Shown here in pieces: positions 37,179 to 46,009 of a DNA stretch of 64,000 nucleotides. The notes under the pieces are model-generated. The model saw only the letters and a program-made list of their open reading frames with translations, searched no databases and was not told the origin of the DNA. The DNA comes from Vibrio sp. CB1-14. Its GTDB lineage: Bacteria > Pseudomonadota > Gammaproteobacteria > Enterobacterales > Vibrionaceae. The translations under genes and the position numbers were made by a program. The first letter of the stretch is position 1, and every line of letters begins with the position of its first letter. Location of the stretch: the NCBI RefSeq assembly GCF_040412085.2, contig NZ_CP115922.1, positions 1 through 64,000 on the forward strand, given 5' to 3'.

Positions 37179-37917
37179 TTAACACCCGCTGAAATAAATA
37201 AATCTCGGGCAGGTTAGTAGAAAAATAAATATCAAACAATCATAGATTTGGTTTTTGTTAACTGCACCTTAAACACATCTTCGGAACAAAGTAACTGAGT
37301 AATTTAACTATAAAGCAAGAGCAAAATATTACAAAAGAATCATTTTAAGCCGTTGTTTTTTAATTCATTTAAAGAGAACGCGACGAGAAAAAGCAATCAA
37401 ATCTTATGAGTAGAATTTACGTATACATGATGTTGGAAGAAACATCCCGCATCCGTTCAATTTAGCTAACACATTTGTTATTCAGAATCAGTAACTTATT
37501 AGAGATAAATTTTGAACCGCGCCACAAAAATAGCATACGACTTTGTCGATAGAATAATGAATGTTACTAAATGCTTACAAAATTATTAAAAATAGAACCG
37601 TCACTTACATATCATCTGTATATTTTTTTGTAGTCCATCCAAAAATAAGTAATAAACAAATCAATACAACCACAAAAACCACCTAAACTATGTGGAATTA
37701 AAACGGCCAAATATTGCTCAACGCTCAGTTTTATTTCCGATATTCCGCAGTCAATTTAGAAATAAACCGCTTCATACAGCGCGCCAAGAAGCTTTAGCAG
37801 CCAAAACTGATGCTCTTGAGCACCCGTAATGAAGTTCTGACCGCCAATCGAGTGTTTCGATAACTTAAAAATTTAAGAATTCACCACGAGCCGTCGGTTT
37901 GGTTGTCATCATGTTCT
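37179..37917. other. A+T-rich intergenic region upstream of the biosynthetic operon
   Basis: No coding frame is supported on either strand. A degenerate element-wide box, read on the minus strand as TTTTGGCTGCTAAAG, lies at 37792-37806. It is over 600 nt from the first biosynthetic gene, so a link to that operon is doubtful. Promoter elements for the operon should lie near 37180-37280. Confidence 0.4.
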
Positions 37918-38252
37918 TCACCATGCTAGGAACGCCCGTAACGCATCTCTTTTGAGATTTAAAATTTCGGTTGTTAAATCATTGATTGCACATTCAAACT
38001 CTTTGAAAGATTCGATGTTTATTTGTTCCCTAAGCTCACTTTCAATAGCAGATAGTTCGGCGGGAACATTCTTCAGTAAGATTTCTTCGGGGTTTTACTG
38101 CTAGATACAAGCCCTATGTCACCTGCAATCATCGCAGCCCAGTTTCAAGCTAATTACTTAATGGCTGACTCACTCACGTTCTTTCCTACCCACGTAAGTC
38201 TTGGATCATTCGCTGTTAGCTTGACGGTTCTTTCAATTTGTTTGGTAGTCAT
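37918..38252 (-). pseudogene. Decayed small gene with intact RBS and start
   Basis: An ATG at 38252 with a perfect RBS (AAGGAGGAGAT) starts MTTKQIERTVKLTANDPRLT and stops after 32 codons at 38154. Downstream, another frame reads a protein-like stretch (LLKNVPAELSAIESELREQI... to LRAFLAW) and stops at 37918. Frame shifts and stops show decay of a gene of about 110 codons. A strong palindrome immediately upstream suggests it was autoregulated. Family not recognised; a 32-residue product may still be made. Confidence 0.5.
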
Positions 38253-38266
38253 ATCTCCTCCTTAGA

Positions 38267-38289
38267 GTAAAAAGTTACAAACTTTTTAC
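38267..38289. promoter_or_regulatory. Perfect 10-bp palindrome, likely operator
   Basis: GTAAAAAGTT-ACA-AACTTTTTAC lies right before the RBS of the decayed gene at 38252 (minus strand), where a repressor would block transcription. A related but looser palindrome (AAAGTTAA...TTAACTTT) lies at 41529-41552. Confidence 0.55.
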
Positions 38290-38518
38290 ATCAGACTAAA
38301 ACCGAATAAAAAACTGGTAGCTATCAATGCAAATTCAAAGCAAGCACAGAAGTATTTTATAAAATACAATAAGGTTATTTCGAAATAAGAGTTAACCCTT
38401 ATTAATTCAGTTACTTGCATCACAATATTAGAACGCCATACTATATTGCCATACCCAGCTGTAATAACACAAAAAACTATTATAATATGTCTACCGTGAA
38501 TCACTGACAGATAAAGCT

Positions 38519-39313
38519 ATGGAAGAAGCATTAAAACAACTTTGGACAGAGTACTATCAGAAAGAACAAAACTTTCTCAATTACGTAACTTCAGTATGCG
38601 TCGAGCAGCAGTCCTTCGGTCTACACTGCTATCCACGCTATGACTTTGACCCTGAGACGAACAAACACAGCAAGCCGCGGTTTATCCGCTGGGTTGGTCA
38701 TTGTTCTGGGAAAAGAGAGTTATTCGAGCGCCTTCAGAGAGAAAATGAGGCCATCAGCGCCTTATATCAACAAGCGGCTGAAACTGAAAAACTGAGTCAC
38801 CGCTGCGGTCACTTTTTCGACTCCGCCCGAAAGCTACGAGTGAATCAAAGCGATGCTTACTCTTCTGAAAGTCCGCTTAAGGTTCCTACTCTGGTGCTTA
38901 CACGTGTGATAACTGAAAATCTGTCTGACGATACAATCACAGAATCACAGGGTCAGCTCAAGCAATACGCAGCGACGCTAAGAGCCCTAGGTGTTGATTC
39001 AGCTGCGGTAGTCACCACACTCAAAAGTGTACAGCTGCAGGCTGACTACATGGAAATCGGTAACCTGTTAAAACTGCCGCCAGAAAAAATCGTCTACCGA
39101 ACAGCTACAGGAACTCAGTACCGCTGTAGGCTGTATCTTGATGAAACCTCAAAATCAATTCAGATGAAGCTAGGTTTTATAATCACCCTCGACCCAATTG
39201 AGATATTTGTTACTCAGCCAGGTCGAGAGGAGCGCTACGACAGCTACGAAAAACAAGGGATAAGATTGGATTTTCCTGTGCCTAAGGATGGTGTGTTTTG
39301 GGAAAAGCTTTAG
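38519..39313 (+). CDS. Hypothetical protein
   Basis: A 264-residue soluble protein with no recognised family. The N-terminal half carries Cys and His residues (CVEQQSFGLHC, GHCSGKREL, HRCGHFF); the C-terminal half contains a likely beta domain (VYRTATGTQYRCRLYLDET). It starts close behind GACAGATAAAGCT, a weak RBS. It is divergent from the small genes upstream and convergent with the next operon. Confidence 0.6.
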   Translation: MEEALKQLWTEYYQKEQNFLNYVTSVCVEQQSFGLHCYPRYDFDPETNKHSKPRFIRWVGHCSGKRELFERLQRENEAISALYQQAAETEKLSHRCGHFFDSARKLRVNQSDAYSSESPLKVPTLVLTRVITENLSDDTITESQGQLKQYAATLRALGVDSAAVVTTLKSVQLQADYMEIGNLLKLPPEKIVYRTATGTQYRCRLYLDETSKSIQMKLGFIITLDPIEIFVTQPGREERYDSYEKQGIRLDFPVPKDGVFWEKL

Positions 39314-39359
39314 CGCAAAACTGATTGCAAGCATTCAATATGGAGCCCGTTGCAACTCG

Positions 39360-39827
39360 TTACAATGCGTTTTCTTTAAGCCAAAGTCGATTCTGGTAGC
39401 GCTTAAACTCGGACAAGTATTCATCCTCGTCATCTAATTCGTAGTCTCCACTATCTATGTATGCAGCGAGACCGGAGTCAATCGCAAAATAAGGGTGCTC
39501 CTCCGCAAGCTCTTTCAGCTTGATGTATGACGAGAGGTCGGAAATCGTTTCTATGAATATGCGCCTAGAGACAATCTTGCCGTCTTTAATTTTCGCAATT
39601 ATTGTGCGTGAGCTTGGATGAAAAGGAGCTCTCTCAACGTAACTCAGCAGAAAAGCATACTCTTGCTTTGAAATATCACGATAGTGCGTTGGAACCATGT
39701 GGCTATAAGCCAATATTGCTAGTACCAGCAGCCATATCCAACCTGTATATGATGCTCCCCATAAAAGGTAAACAGCGTAAAGAAAGACTCCAACAAAAAT
39801 AACGTGCTCAATTGCTGTCCAAATCAT
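39360..39827 (-). CDS. Two-TM protein with cytoplasmic domain
   Basis: 155 residues from the ATG at 39827, which follows GAGAGG; the GTG at 39833 is closer to the RBS and less likely. Two hydrophobic segments (about 8-25 and 28-45) precede an acidic soluble domain ending SEFKRYQNRLWLKENAL. Last gene of a five-gene minus-strand membrane operon; family unknown. Confidence 0.6.
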   Translation of the reverse strand: MIWTAIEHVIFVGVFLYAVYLLWGASYTGWIWLLVLAILAYSHMVPTHYRDISKQEYAFLLSYVERAPFHPSSRTIIAKIKDGKIVSRRIFIETISDLSSYIKLKELAEEHPYFAIDSGLAAYIDSGDYELDDEDEYLSEFKRYQNRLWLKENAL

Positions 39828-39843
39828 ATGCACCTCTCAATGT

Positions 39844-40017
39844 CTAAATAGACCAAATCGCTATCCAAGGAAGTAAATTGAACCCAGTTACGGCCACCAA
39901 AAAGCAGCAAGCAGTTAGTAGCCTCGCTTTGCCTATGATCAGAATGAGATATGACAAAACTGGAATAAGCGCTGGCCAGACGTAAAAAAATAGAGCAGAT
40001 CTGAGCAGTGTAAACAT
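39844..40017 (-). CDS. Small two-TM protein (57 residues)
   Basis: This frame (MFTLLRSALFFYVWPALIPV onward, ending PWIAIWSI) fills the gap between its neighbours and encodes two hydrophobic helices. It looks more gene-like than the alternative frame over the same bases. The RBS is weak (AAGAGG lies 19 nt upstream), so expression may depend on coupling or an earlier start. Function unknown. Confidence 0.4.
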   Translation of the reverse strand: MFTLLRSALFFYVWPALIPVLSYLILIIGKARLLTACCFLVAVTGFNLLPWIAIWSI

Positions 40018-40059
40018 ATGCGACTGTAACCAAACGGCCTCTTGCTGTTCGACTGATGA

Positions 40060-40704
40060 TTATTGAATTACGAAGCCAGGCGTGTGCAAATCACCCTTAA
40101 TAAATGCAGTATTCGCTGTGCTGATGAGATGCCACAATTCGCCGTCTTGGATGGTAGCCAAGTTGATTGGAGCAAGCTTAAGTACTGCCGCGCTATCTTT
40201 TGGAAGACCATATAGGTTATAGGCATCCCTGTCTGGGTATAAATAGATTTCAAGCCATTCACCATCATCAAACTTGGGTATGGCATAGACAGTACCTGTT
40301 GAAACATCAAAATTTCGGTGCTTACCATACCAACTGAATACTGGCTCATCCTGCTTAAAAATGTACGACGCCAAAGTGCTAACAAAAATAATGCCAGTGA
40401 TAATCACAACAAAGCGTCTTTCTCGCTTTCGCCCTGCCGCTCGGCTCATTGACACACTAATCATACGCAGTGCACGATGGCTCCATTGAGACAACTGGTA
40501 GTAACCGAGCGTGTAATAAATCGCAGCATTCATCATCGCGTACAGTATGCACAAGGACAAAAACCGCTCTAACCCTGCAGGTACAAAAGATAGCAATGGC
40601 GCCCACAGAACCATTCCGGGCACATACATCAGCATATTCCACAGGGCTATGTGAAAACCTAAATCCTCGTCAATGGTCTCAAGACGGTCAGATCTTCCAG
40701 ACAT
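40060..40704 (-). CDS. Membrane protein with C-terminal soluble domain
   Basis: A 214-residue protein with hydrophobic segments at about 20-40, 45-65 and 100-118. A periplasmic or cytoplasmic domain of about 90 residues follows (NFDVSTGTVYAIPKFDDGEW). It starts 1 nt after the upstream gene's stop codon. The family is not recognised. Confidence 0.6.
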   Translation of the reverse strand: MSGRSDRLETIDEDLGFHIALWNMLMYVPGMVLWAPLLSFVPAGLERFLSLCILYAMMNAAIYYTLGYYQLSQWSHRALRMISVSMSRAAGRKRERRFVVIITGIIFVSTLASYIFKQDEPVFSWYGKHRNFDVSTGTVYAIPKFDDGEWLEIYLYPDRDAYNLYGLPKDSAAVLKLAPINLATIQDGELWHLISTANTAFIKGDLHTPGFVIQ

Positions 40705-40705
40705 A

Positions 40706-41095
40706 CTAACCTACTACCTTTGAAAAATAATCGCGCGGATCGCCGAACCAATATAAGTGCGCCTTTCGTGATACTCGCAAAAGCTGGGTTCGAAATGACA
40801 GCTCGTCTATCTCGGTAAAGTCCAAGTTCGAGTCTTTGAACTGATAACGTACATATTGACTAAGCGGCGTGATCATCAACCCTTGCGCACACCCAGTCTT
40901 ATCAATATGGTGCCACAGTACATGACAATGCAGCGGCACAACGAAGTGGTTCCCGATCAGGTGTTGCTGGCTCCAATGATCAGATAGCGAAACTTTTTCA
41001 TGTGCAGGCTCAACAAAAGAGAAAAAGGCACCAAAGACGATTGAGATAACAAGAGAGACAATCGTCAGCAACTCATGCTGCATCAAGACTATCAT
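40706..41095 (-). CDS. Small protein with signal anchor
   Basis: 129 residues. One hydrophobic N-terminal helix (LLTIVSLVISIVFGAFFSFV) leads a soluble domain rich in His and aromatic residues (HFVVPLHCHVLWHHIDKTGC). The His/Cys cluster could bind metal, but nothing else supports it. It lies between two other membrane genes with gaps of 1 and 5 nt. Confidence 0.58.
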   Translation of the reverse strand: MIVLMQHELLTIVSLVISIVFGAFFSFVEPAHEKVSLSDHWSQQHLIGNHFVVPLHCHVLWHHIDKTGCAQGLMITPLSQYVRYQFKDSNLDFTEIDELSFRTQLLRVSRKAHLYWFGDPRDYFSKVVG

Positions 41096-41100
41096 TGCCT

Positions 41101-41472
41101 TTATTCCGGCATCTCAATAGGTTTGAGGTTTTCGACTATCCGCCTTGCAATACTTCGCTCACGAGTAGTGATTGAGGGATCGTCACAGTAACGCTTCAAG
41201 TAGGCATTGTCCTGCGTCTTCAACTCTCTCTCAAGACGTTCATCTGCGCTGATATCGGCCAAATAGTAGAGATTGAACAACAAGACAAGCCAACATATAG
41301 CACTAATATAGGCAGTATTTGCTATTGCAGTCCCGATGGTGCCAAACGTAGACGGTTCGACCGGCAGTGGAACAATAGCTGAACAAGCAAAACCAACACA
41401 AAGACTAGCGCCGAACACCGTTTTCGATAATTCTGCTCTTAAATCCAACTTTGCCCTTCTAATACAGTCCAT
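41101..41472 (-). CDS. Two-TM protein, first gene of membrane operon
   Basis: A 123-residue protein, ATG behind GGAGGGAAG. Two hydrophobic segments (about 20-38 and 48-70) and a charged C-terminus (DERLERELKTQDNAYLKRYC). The promoter presumably lies in the 41473-41610 region, which contains the palindrome at 41529-41552. Family unknown. Confidence 0.6.
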   Translation of the reverse strand: MDCIRRAKLDLRAELSKTVFGASLCVGFACSAIVPLPVEPSTFGTIGTAIANTAYISAICWLVLLFNLYYLADISADERLERELKTQDNAYLKRYCDDPSITTRERSIARRIVENLKPIEMPE

Positions 41473-41528
41473 CTTCCCTCCATATGCATTTAATCCAATA
41501 GTTAAGTTAGGCGCGTTCTACTTGTCGT

Positions 41529-41552
41529 GAAAGTTAAAATTATTAACTTTTC
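41529..41552. promoter_or_regulatory. Palindrome between divergent operons
   Basis: GAAAGTTAA-AATTA-TTAACTTTTC type inverted repeat lies between the minus-strand membrane operon and the plus-strand box at 41611. Outer repeats GTCGT (41524) and ACGAC (41557) extend the symmetry. It may be an operator for either operon. Confidence 0.4.
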
Positions 41553-41610
41553 CAGTACGACAACAATCCAAAAGCACTATCCACTGTGGCTTGGAAGCGC
41601 TTATACAAAC

Positions 41611-41624
41611 TTTTGGCTGCTTAT
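41611..41624 (+). promoter_or_regulatory. Element-wide box (TTTTGGCTGCTTAT)
   Basis: Full match to the TTTTGGCTGCTTA core, followed by a structured leader of about 210 nt before the gene at 41836. Confidence 0.6.
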
Positions 41625-41835
41625 TTCGGTTGACCTGACTTTCTCTCTCATATCCTCAGTGCAATGACTTATTACGCGCTATGCGCTTACCGCCAACGTC
41701 GAAATTTCCGAGTCTCATGACTCATCTAGCTGCGCCACTACTAACGGCGTCTGTCTTTTGACAGCCCTTCGCTTATCCAAGCAATAACCAGGCACCCAGA
41801 ACACCACTGTGCCCATTTCGACCCAGGAGGTCATT
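41625..41835 (+). ncRNA. Long structured leader (type I)
   Basis: Four short stems: GCGC/GCGC (41676-41686), GAGTC/GACTC (41710-41723), CTGTC/GACAG (41751-41764) and GCTT/AAGC (41771-41782), the last followed at once by AATAACC. Leaders at 44332 and 51379 share the pyrimidine-rich start (TTTCTC), a series of small stems, and the final stem plus ATAAC. Probably a 5' UTR rather than a separate RNA. Confidence 0.45.
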
Positions 41836-42132
41836 GTGATTAACCAACATGAAACACCCAAGGTTGTCTATTTAGACAGCCAAAAAGGAGCTGACATGAT
41901 GAACTTACTCATTGCTCTTCGTGAGCAAAGAGCTAAGAAGAAGAATGTATGCCCCGTCATGTGGACAACGATTAAAGCCATCGTTGTTAACCATCCAGAA
42001 GCCCTTCATACCTACAACTTATTGGTCGATATGACCGGGAAGTTAATACACGGTATGGAGAACGCAAACGTCGCCTCGCGCCAATCTTTTAGGGGAAACA
42101 TGCGTGAGCTAACTCGAGTTCTGAAAAGCTAG
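41836..42132 (+). CDS. Hypothetical protein
   Basis: 98 residues from the GTG at 41836, chosen because AGGAGG ends 5 nt before it; the ATG at 41809 precedes that RBS. The protein is small and basic with a helical middle (MMNLLIALREQRAKKKN) and no membrane segment. Not recognised. It is the first gene of the long-leader operon, with the next start 11 nt after its stop. Confidence 0.55.
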   Translation: MINQHETPKVVYLDSQKGADMMNLLIALREQRAKKKNVCPVMWTTIKAIVVNHPEALHTYNLLVDMTGKLIHGMENANVASRQSFRGNMRELTRVLKS

Positions 42133-42143
42133 GGAGGCAAAGT

Positions 42144-42407
42144 ATGAACTTACGAAAAGCATCGGTTGGCCATATTAGCCACCAGCTACCTGAATCGTCT
42201 AAACCGCTGCTTCATTCCACTCTCTATCAAGACTTAGAGAAAACGATTGAAGCTGGCCATGCCATTCTATTGAAAAATGGAACAGTCGCATTTGGCTTTG
42301 ACATTGAAAAGTATCCGCACTGCGAGTGTCTTATTCGCTACTTCGATACCGAATCATCCTTTTGGTCATGGGTAAGAGAAGAGAAGCAAGCCTTCTTCTA
42401 TCACTGA
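42144..42407 (+). CDS. Hypothetical protein
   Basis: 87 residues behind GGGAGGC. A soluble protein with a pair of Cys-His residues (YPHCECLIRYF). No family recognised. It is followed by a strong hairpin (42438-42460). Confidence 0.55.
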   Translation: MNLRKASVGHISHQLPESSKPLLHSTLYQDLEKTIEAGHAILLKNGTVAFGFDIEKYPHCECLIRYFDTESSFWSWVREEKQAFFYH

Positions 42408-42437
42408 TTTTTGTTAATCCCTACCCACCTGACTAAT

Positions 42438-42460
42438 AAGCCGTGACCTTGTCACGGCTT
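42438..42460 (+). terminator. Terminator-like hairpin
   Basis: AAGCCGTGAC-CTT-GTCACGGCTT, a perfect 10-bp stem followed by TGTTGCGTTTTG. It is 30 nt after the preceding stop. Confidence 0.7.
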
Positions 42461-42532
42461 TGTTGCGTTTTGTTTAGGCGAGAAACGCCTGTTGTTTGCA
42501 AGCCAACACTACTCAACATCTAGGAGAAAATC

Positions 42533-44266
42533 ATGAAAACGATTATCGACCAAATCCATCAGCCAGAATTTGGTAAACAAGTTCTCGCGCACCTTGAGCG
42601 TCGCTTTAACACGGGACCCGATAACGGCGATGAACTTATCGGATACGCTGGTGGCGCAGTCGCAGCACAAGTGATTGAGCTGCTCGGACTCGACATTCCA
42701 GTAGCATACAACGATTTAGATGTATGGCGATTCAAACCTCATGGTGAGTTTGCCAACTCTAAAGTATTCAGCTATCAACGCATGATAAATGGCTATGGTG
42801 TCGAAAGCATCTACAAGACCGGCTACATCATCAATGGAGTCAAACGTGAGGGGCTAATCAATACCATGACGGTCAACACACGCTATATGTGCGAGTTAGT
42901 CAATGGTTTCGATATCAACTCAATCGCTGTGGGTGTGACCTATACTGGTGAGCTGGTATATACAAAAGCGTTTGAGTCATTTCTGTATCGACCACAACTT
43001 AAAGTACAGACTTACTGCACGCCAAGCCATAGCTTTATCCGCTTACTCAGCAAATCCAAAGATTTGGGGCTGCCGATAGGCGATGGCGAGATTGACAGGC
43101 TAATAGACTGTCTATCCATAGAAGAGGAGCTTAGGCTTAAAGAGCGCGTAAAGCGCTGTGTTGGTTTGTTTGGTTATGAGAAAAAGTGCCGTCTTCTCAG
43201 TGTCATGTCCAAACAGGAACTGCATAAACTAGGGATAAAAGTCGAGCCGACAGTCATACGCCTTCGCCCACGTGGTTCTTGGAGTGTAAGACATGTCGCT
43301 TACGACCCTATGGCCGACAAAAGCAGAACGCGGTGCTTCTTCCAGCTAAAGCTGGTACGACCGAGAAACATCGTTGAGCGAATTGGCCGAGACCATAGTG
43401 AATACGACCGTGCAAAAATTGCAGAGCGTCTAATTTACATGAGAATGCACTTTCCGATGAACCTGCCAATAGCGTTATCGATACCAAACTTCGATGATTG
43501 GCAGCTTGTCCGTCTTTGCGCGTCTAACTTCTCAGGTTCGACAGCTGAGATGTGGACTCGTTATAGAGAACTGTCTTATCGACATCCTGAAATTAGTAGC
43601 CACGAAGTTAATTCTGGAAATACATTGGGAATGTTTGTAAGAAACCTGACCTGGCTTGAGAATCACTGTCCAATATTGATCGGCATGATTGCTGGGCAAG
43701 GTAGGCCAACTCAAGGAGAAATTGTACCCAAACAATTGGCTCACTGGGAAAGACTGCCGCTCAAAGAGCTGTCACAACACGCAAAGAGCTTCATGGAATC
43801 AATGAAGGAGACTAAACAAAACCATAGCATCGTATCGCTCTCATCAGAAATCGAACTCAGTTCGCTTACTGAAGGGAAGTGCGAGGAGATGTGCACCGAG
43901 TACGATCTCATCGCACTTGGAAACGAGCAGAGGCATTGTGTGGGCGGCTATTTTCACCGACTTCAGCACTCAGCTGACATGATATTTAAATGTGTCACTA
44001 GCGAAGAGGTCACAACGCTCCACATAACACCCGTCTATTGCGAGCTGTTGTATTCGCTCTCATGCTCCGAACAAAAACCCATCATAAGTAGTAGGGCTCT
44101 TAACGCTGGTGGTTACATCAAGGAATACCGGATTGAACAGCATATGGGGCATCGAAACGAGAAACCGACACAAGCAAACTGTCATCTCGCTACTTCGATT
44201 CTTCAACGCGTCAATCAGTATTCATCTCATTTGTATAGCCTCGGAGCGCTAGCACAGGCTTCTTAA
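42533..44266 (+). CDS. PcfJ-like protein
   Basis: A 577-residue protein ending in a PcfJ-type domain: MCTEYDLIALGNEQRHCVGG then FHRLQHSADMIFKCVTSEE and LHITPVYCE, the CVGGY-type signature of plasmid and phage PcfJ proteins. The N-terminal 110 residues resemble a nucleotidyltransferase-like fold (YAGGAVAAQVIELLGLDIPV, then YNDLDVWRF with paired acidic residues), so it may combine two activities. PcfJ homologues are common on conjugative plasmids; their role is unproven. RBS AGGAG precedes the ATG; a strong terminator follows. Confidence 0.7.
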   Translation: MKTIIDQIHQPEFGKQVLAHLERRFNTGPDNGDELIGYAGGAVAAQVIELLGLDIPVAYNDLDVWRFKPHGEFANSKVFSYQRMINGYGVESIYKTGYIINGVKREGLINTMTVNTRYMCELVNGFDINSIAVGVTYTGELVYTKAFESFLYRPQLKVQTYCTPSHSFIRLLSKSKDLGLPIGDGEIDRLIDCLSIEEELRLKERVKRCVGLFGYEKKCRLLSVMSKQELHKLGIKVEPTVIRLRPRGSWSVRHVAYDPMADKSRTRCFFQLKLVRPRNIVERIGRDHSEYDRAKIAERLIYMRMHFPMNLPIALSIPNFDDWQLVRLCASNFSGSTAEMWTRYRELSYRHPEISSHEVNSGNTLGMFVRNLTWLENHCPILIGMIAGQGRPTQGEIVPKQLAHWERLPLKELSQHAKSFMESMKETKQNHSIVSLSSEIELSSLTEGKCEEMCTEYDLIALGNEQRHCVGGYFHRLQHSADMIFKCVTSEEVTTLHITPVYCELLYSLSCSEQKPIISSRALNAGGYIKEYRIEQHMGHRNEKPTQANCHLATSILQRVNQYSSHLYSLGALAQAS

Positions 44267-44283
44267 TATCTATGACTAATTAC

Positions 44284-44309
44284 GCTCTGGTTCGCCAGAG
44301 CTTTTTTTT
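44284..44309 (+). terminator. Rho-independent terminator
   Basis: GCTCTGG-TTCG-CCAGAGC followed by eight T residues, 18 nt after the PcfJ-like gene. Textbook stem, UUCG tetraloop and U-run. Confidence 0.92.
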
Positions 44310-44317
44310 GGATGCCA

Positions 44318-44331
44318 TTTTGGCTGCTTAA
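44318..44331 (+). promoter_or_regulatory. Element-wide box (TTTTGGCTGCTTAA)
   Basis: Full match to the core, directly after a terminator, so it must mark a new promoter. A leader of about 185 nt follows before the gene at 44518. Confidence 0.65.
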
Positions 44332-44517
44332 ATGCAGTTTCTCTCCCCTTCGCCTCACTACACTCACCTCATCCACCAGAACAGTTGGATCGCCACATTT
44401 GTGGCTACAACAGTTCTACCCAGTTGTCGTGCTGCCAAAACGACCGTTCTATCACTAGAGCGCCGCCGCCTGTTTCAGGCAATAACCACTTACGTTTAGT
44501 AAAAAACAGAGGTCCCT
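44332..44517 (+). ncRNA. Long structured leader (type I)
   Basis: Stems GCCACA/TGTGGC (44392-44405), GTCGT/ACGAC with loop GCTGCCAAA (44426-44444) and GCCTG/CAGGC (44468-44480) followed by AATAACC. The middle stem closely resembles the one at 51475-51491, which has CTGCCAA in its loop. Confidence 0.5.
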
Positions 44518-44790
44518 ATGACCCCTTTAACTTGCAGCTGCTGCGGCAGCTTATTCAATGGCATTCAAGAAACCACGCATGACGATGGCTATGGCACCTG
44601 TTCACACTGCGTGACAACCGTCATCGAGCCAAAGATCAATCAAGAATTGGACAAAATCGTCACCGTTCTTGAGCAACGTGGTAGCAAGGATTTTCTTGAA
44701 TCTTTCACAGCAAAAGACCAAGTGCAAAAGCGCCAATTCGCACTCAAATGTGTAGAAAAAGGGCTGATTAACTGGTCTTTCGGAGGCTAA
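44518..44790 (+). CDS. Small putative zinc-ribbon protein
   Basis: 90 residues behind AGAGGTCCCT. Two cysteine pairs (CSCCGSLF near residue 6 and GTCSHCV near residue 27) resemble a zinc ribbon, followed by a helical tail (ELDKIVTVLEQRGSKDFLES). First gene of a long operon of small plasmid-type proteins. It ends one base before the next ATG. Confidence 0.6.
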   Translation: MTPLTCSCCGSLFNGIQETTHDDGYGTCSHCVTTVIEPKINQELDKIVTVLEQRGSKDFLESFTAKDQVQKRQFALKCVEKGLINWSFGG

Positions 44791-44791
44791 C

Positions 44792-45130
44792 ATGCAATTA
44801 GAAACCAAAGAAATGTCACCTGTTGAGCAATCCTATTACGGATCGCATATTGGACAACCCATTAACGGTCGAATCCAGATAGTCGACGGTGAAAACACTG
44901 TGTTTGCAAGAGGTGTTGAAGGGGAGATGATCCTCTCTGACAAAATCACGCAACGTTCAACGTTAGTCAACGTGCTAAATACTGCTGAAGTACTGCCACG
45001 CGATACCTTAGCGGTAACACGAGACATTGCGTTCGAGCATGGTCTTTCTGACGGTGAACTCGTATCAATGTACCTCATCGAAACAGACACATTCCAACTA
45101 ATGATGAAACGCATCATGAAATACTCATAA
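44792..45130 (+). CDS. Hypothetical protein
   Basis: 112 residues, starting right after the preceding stop with GGAGG inside that gene's end. Beta-rich N-terminal half (GRIQIVDGENTVFARGVEGE), helical C-terminus. Not recognised; soluble. Confidence 0.58.
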   Translation: MQLETKEMSPVEQSYYGSHIGQPINGRIQIVDGENTVFARGVEGEMILSDKITQRSTLVNVLNTAEVLPRDTLAVTRDIAFEHGLSDGELVSMYLIETDTFQLMMKRIMKYS

Positions 45131-45140
45131 GGAGGCTGAC

Positions 45141-45389
45141 ATGTTTGCAATTCATTACTTAACTGCTGTTGCCTTCGACCCGTTGGCAACTACAAAAGAA
45201 ATCGCTCTGAACGTTTTAAAGTGGTTCCTATTCACCGACCTCTTGTCGGCTTGTGTAGAAGGTCTTCTCTTTGGAGAAACATTTAGCCACCCATTTGATG
45301 TTGTCAGAGTATTCGTATTTATACTTTACGGCGCATTCGCAACCCATCGTGCTTGTTTCTATAACGATACGAGCTATTTGGATGCATAG
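45141..45389 (+). CDS. Small membrane protein
   Basis: 82 residues behind AGGAGG. Hydrophobic segments at about 22-42 and 50-68 (VVRVFVFILYGAFATHRACF). Not recognised. Embedded in the small-gene operon, 10 nt after its neighbour. Confidence 0.58.
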   Translation: MFAIHYLTAVAFDPLATTKEIALNVLKWFLFTDLLSACVEGLLFGETFSHPFDVVRVFVFILYGAFATHRACFYNDTSYLDA

Positions 45390-45400
45390 GAGGGATCATT

Positions 45401-46009
45401 ATGTTGCTCGATACCTTCATAAGAAATCCAGAGTCTTTTAACCATATTCAAAACGCAGCGGACTTTAAGCAATATTTGGAGAGTAACCTCGCCATTATTG
45501 AACAAAACGAAGGCTTCTATGCGTTTCCCTACCCTGATGACTTTGCCTGGATGGCGCTAGCAATTTATCGCTGTTTCACGGTCACACGTCAACAGGTGGA
45601 GGTGTTTTACCATGAATGCCTTGGATATGGCGTATTGATTGACGCAGAGCTTGATGGCGCTGTACTGCAATACTGGTTCGATAGTCAGCAAATTTGCTCA
45701 GCAAACTCCTATCCCGCAATCCATGCCAAAGACGGATGGAGAAAGGTTCAAGAAAGTGCATTACTGGAGAAAAACTTCCATGCGCTTCACGAATCCCTAC
45801 TCAATGAGCTCAATAGACCGGAACTGTACTTTGTTGATGACGACTTTCGTTACTCAGCACTGGATGGTTCGAAGATCTCAAAAACCTATTATGAGTCGTG
45901 GTTTTGCACCGGCATCTTCACTCTATGGGTAAACAGCGCAGTCGATGTACTGTTGGGCGATGTCCCTGCAGAGCACGGGAAAATCTTGGAGGTACTCAAT
46001 GGACATTGA
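45401..46009 (+). CDS. FIRNP-family protein 1
   Basis: 202 residues. It starts MLLDTFIRNPESFNHIQNAA and near the end has YSALDGSKISKTYYESWFCT. These two blocks recur in the next gene (46.0 kb) and, more loosely, in the one at 47836, defining a small local family. No signal peptide; a hydrophobic patch at the C-terminus (IFTLWVNSAVDVLLG) is probably structural. Its end overlaps the next start by 11 nt. Confidence 0.6.
   Translation: MLLDTFIRNPESFNHIQNAADFKQYLESNLAIIEQNEGFYAFPYPDDFAWMALAIYRCFTVTRQQVEVFYHECLGYGVLIDAELDGAVLQYWFDSQQICSANSYPAIHAKDGWRKVQESALLEKNFHALHESLLNELNRPELYFVDDDFRYSALDGSKISKTYYESWFCTGIFTLWVNSAVDVLLGDVPAEHGKILEVLNGH

Noticed and set aside
38286..38504. 72-residue hydrophobic frame on the minus strand
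   Set aside because: A+T-rich sequence readily gives hydrophobic frames; it has no RBS and runs into the operator palindrome, so it is probably promoter DNA.
39824..40033. 69-residue frame on the minus strand
   Set aside because: The overlapping frame 39844-40017 has a far more gene-like two-helix product; this one is scrambled in composition.
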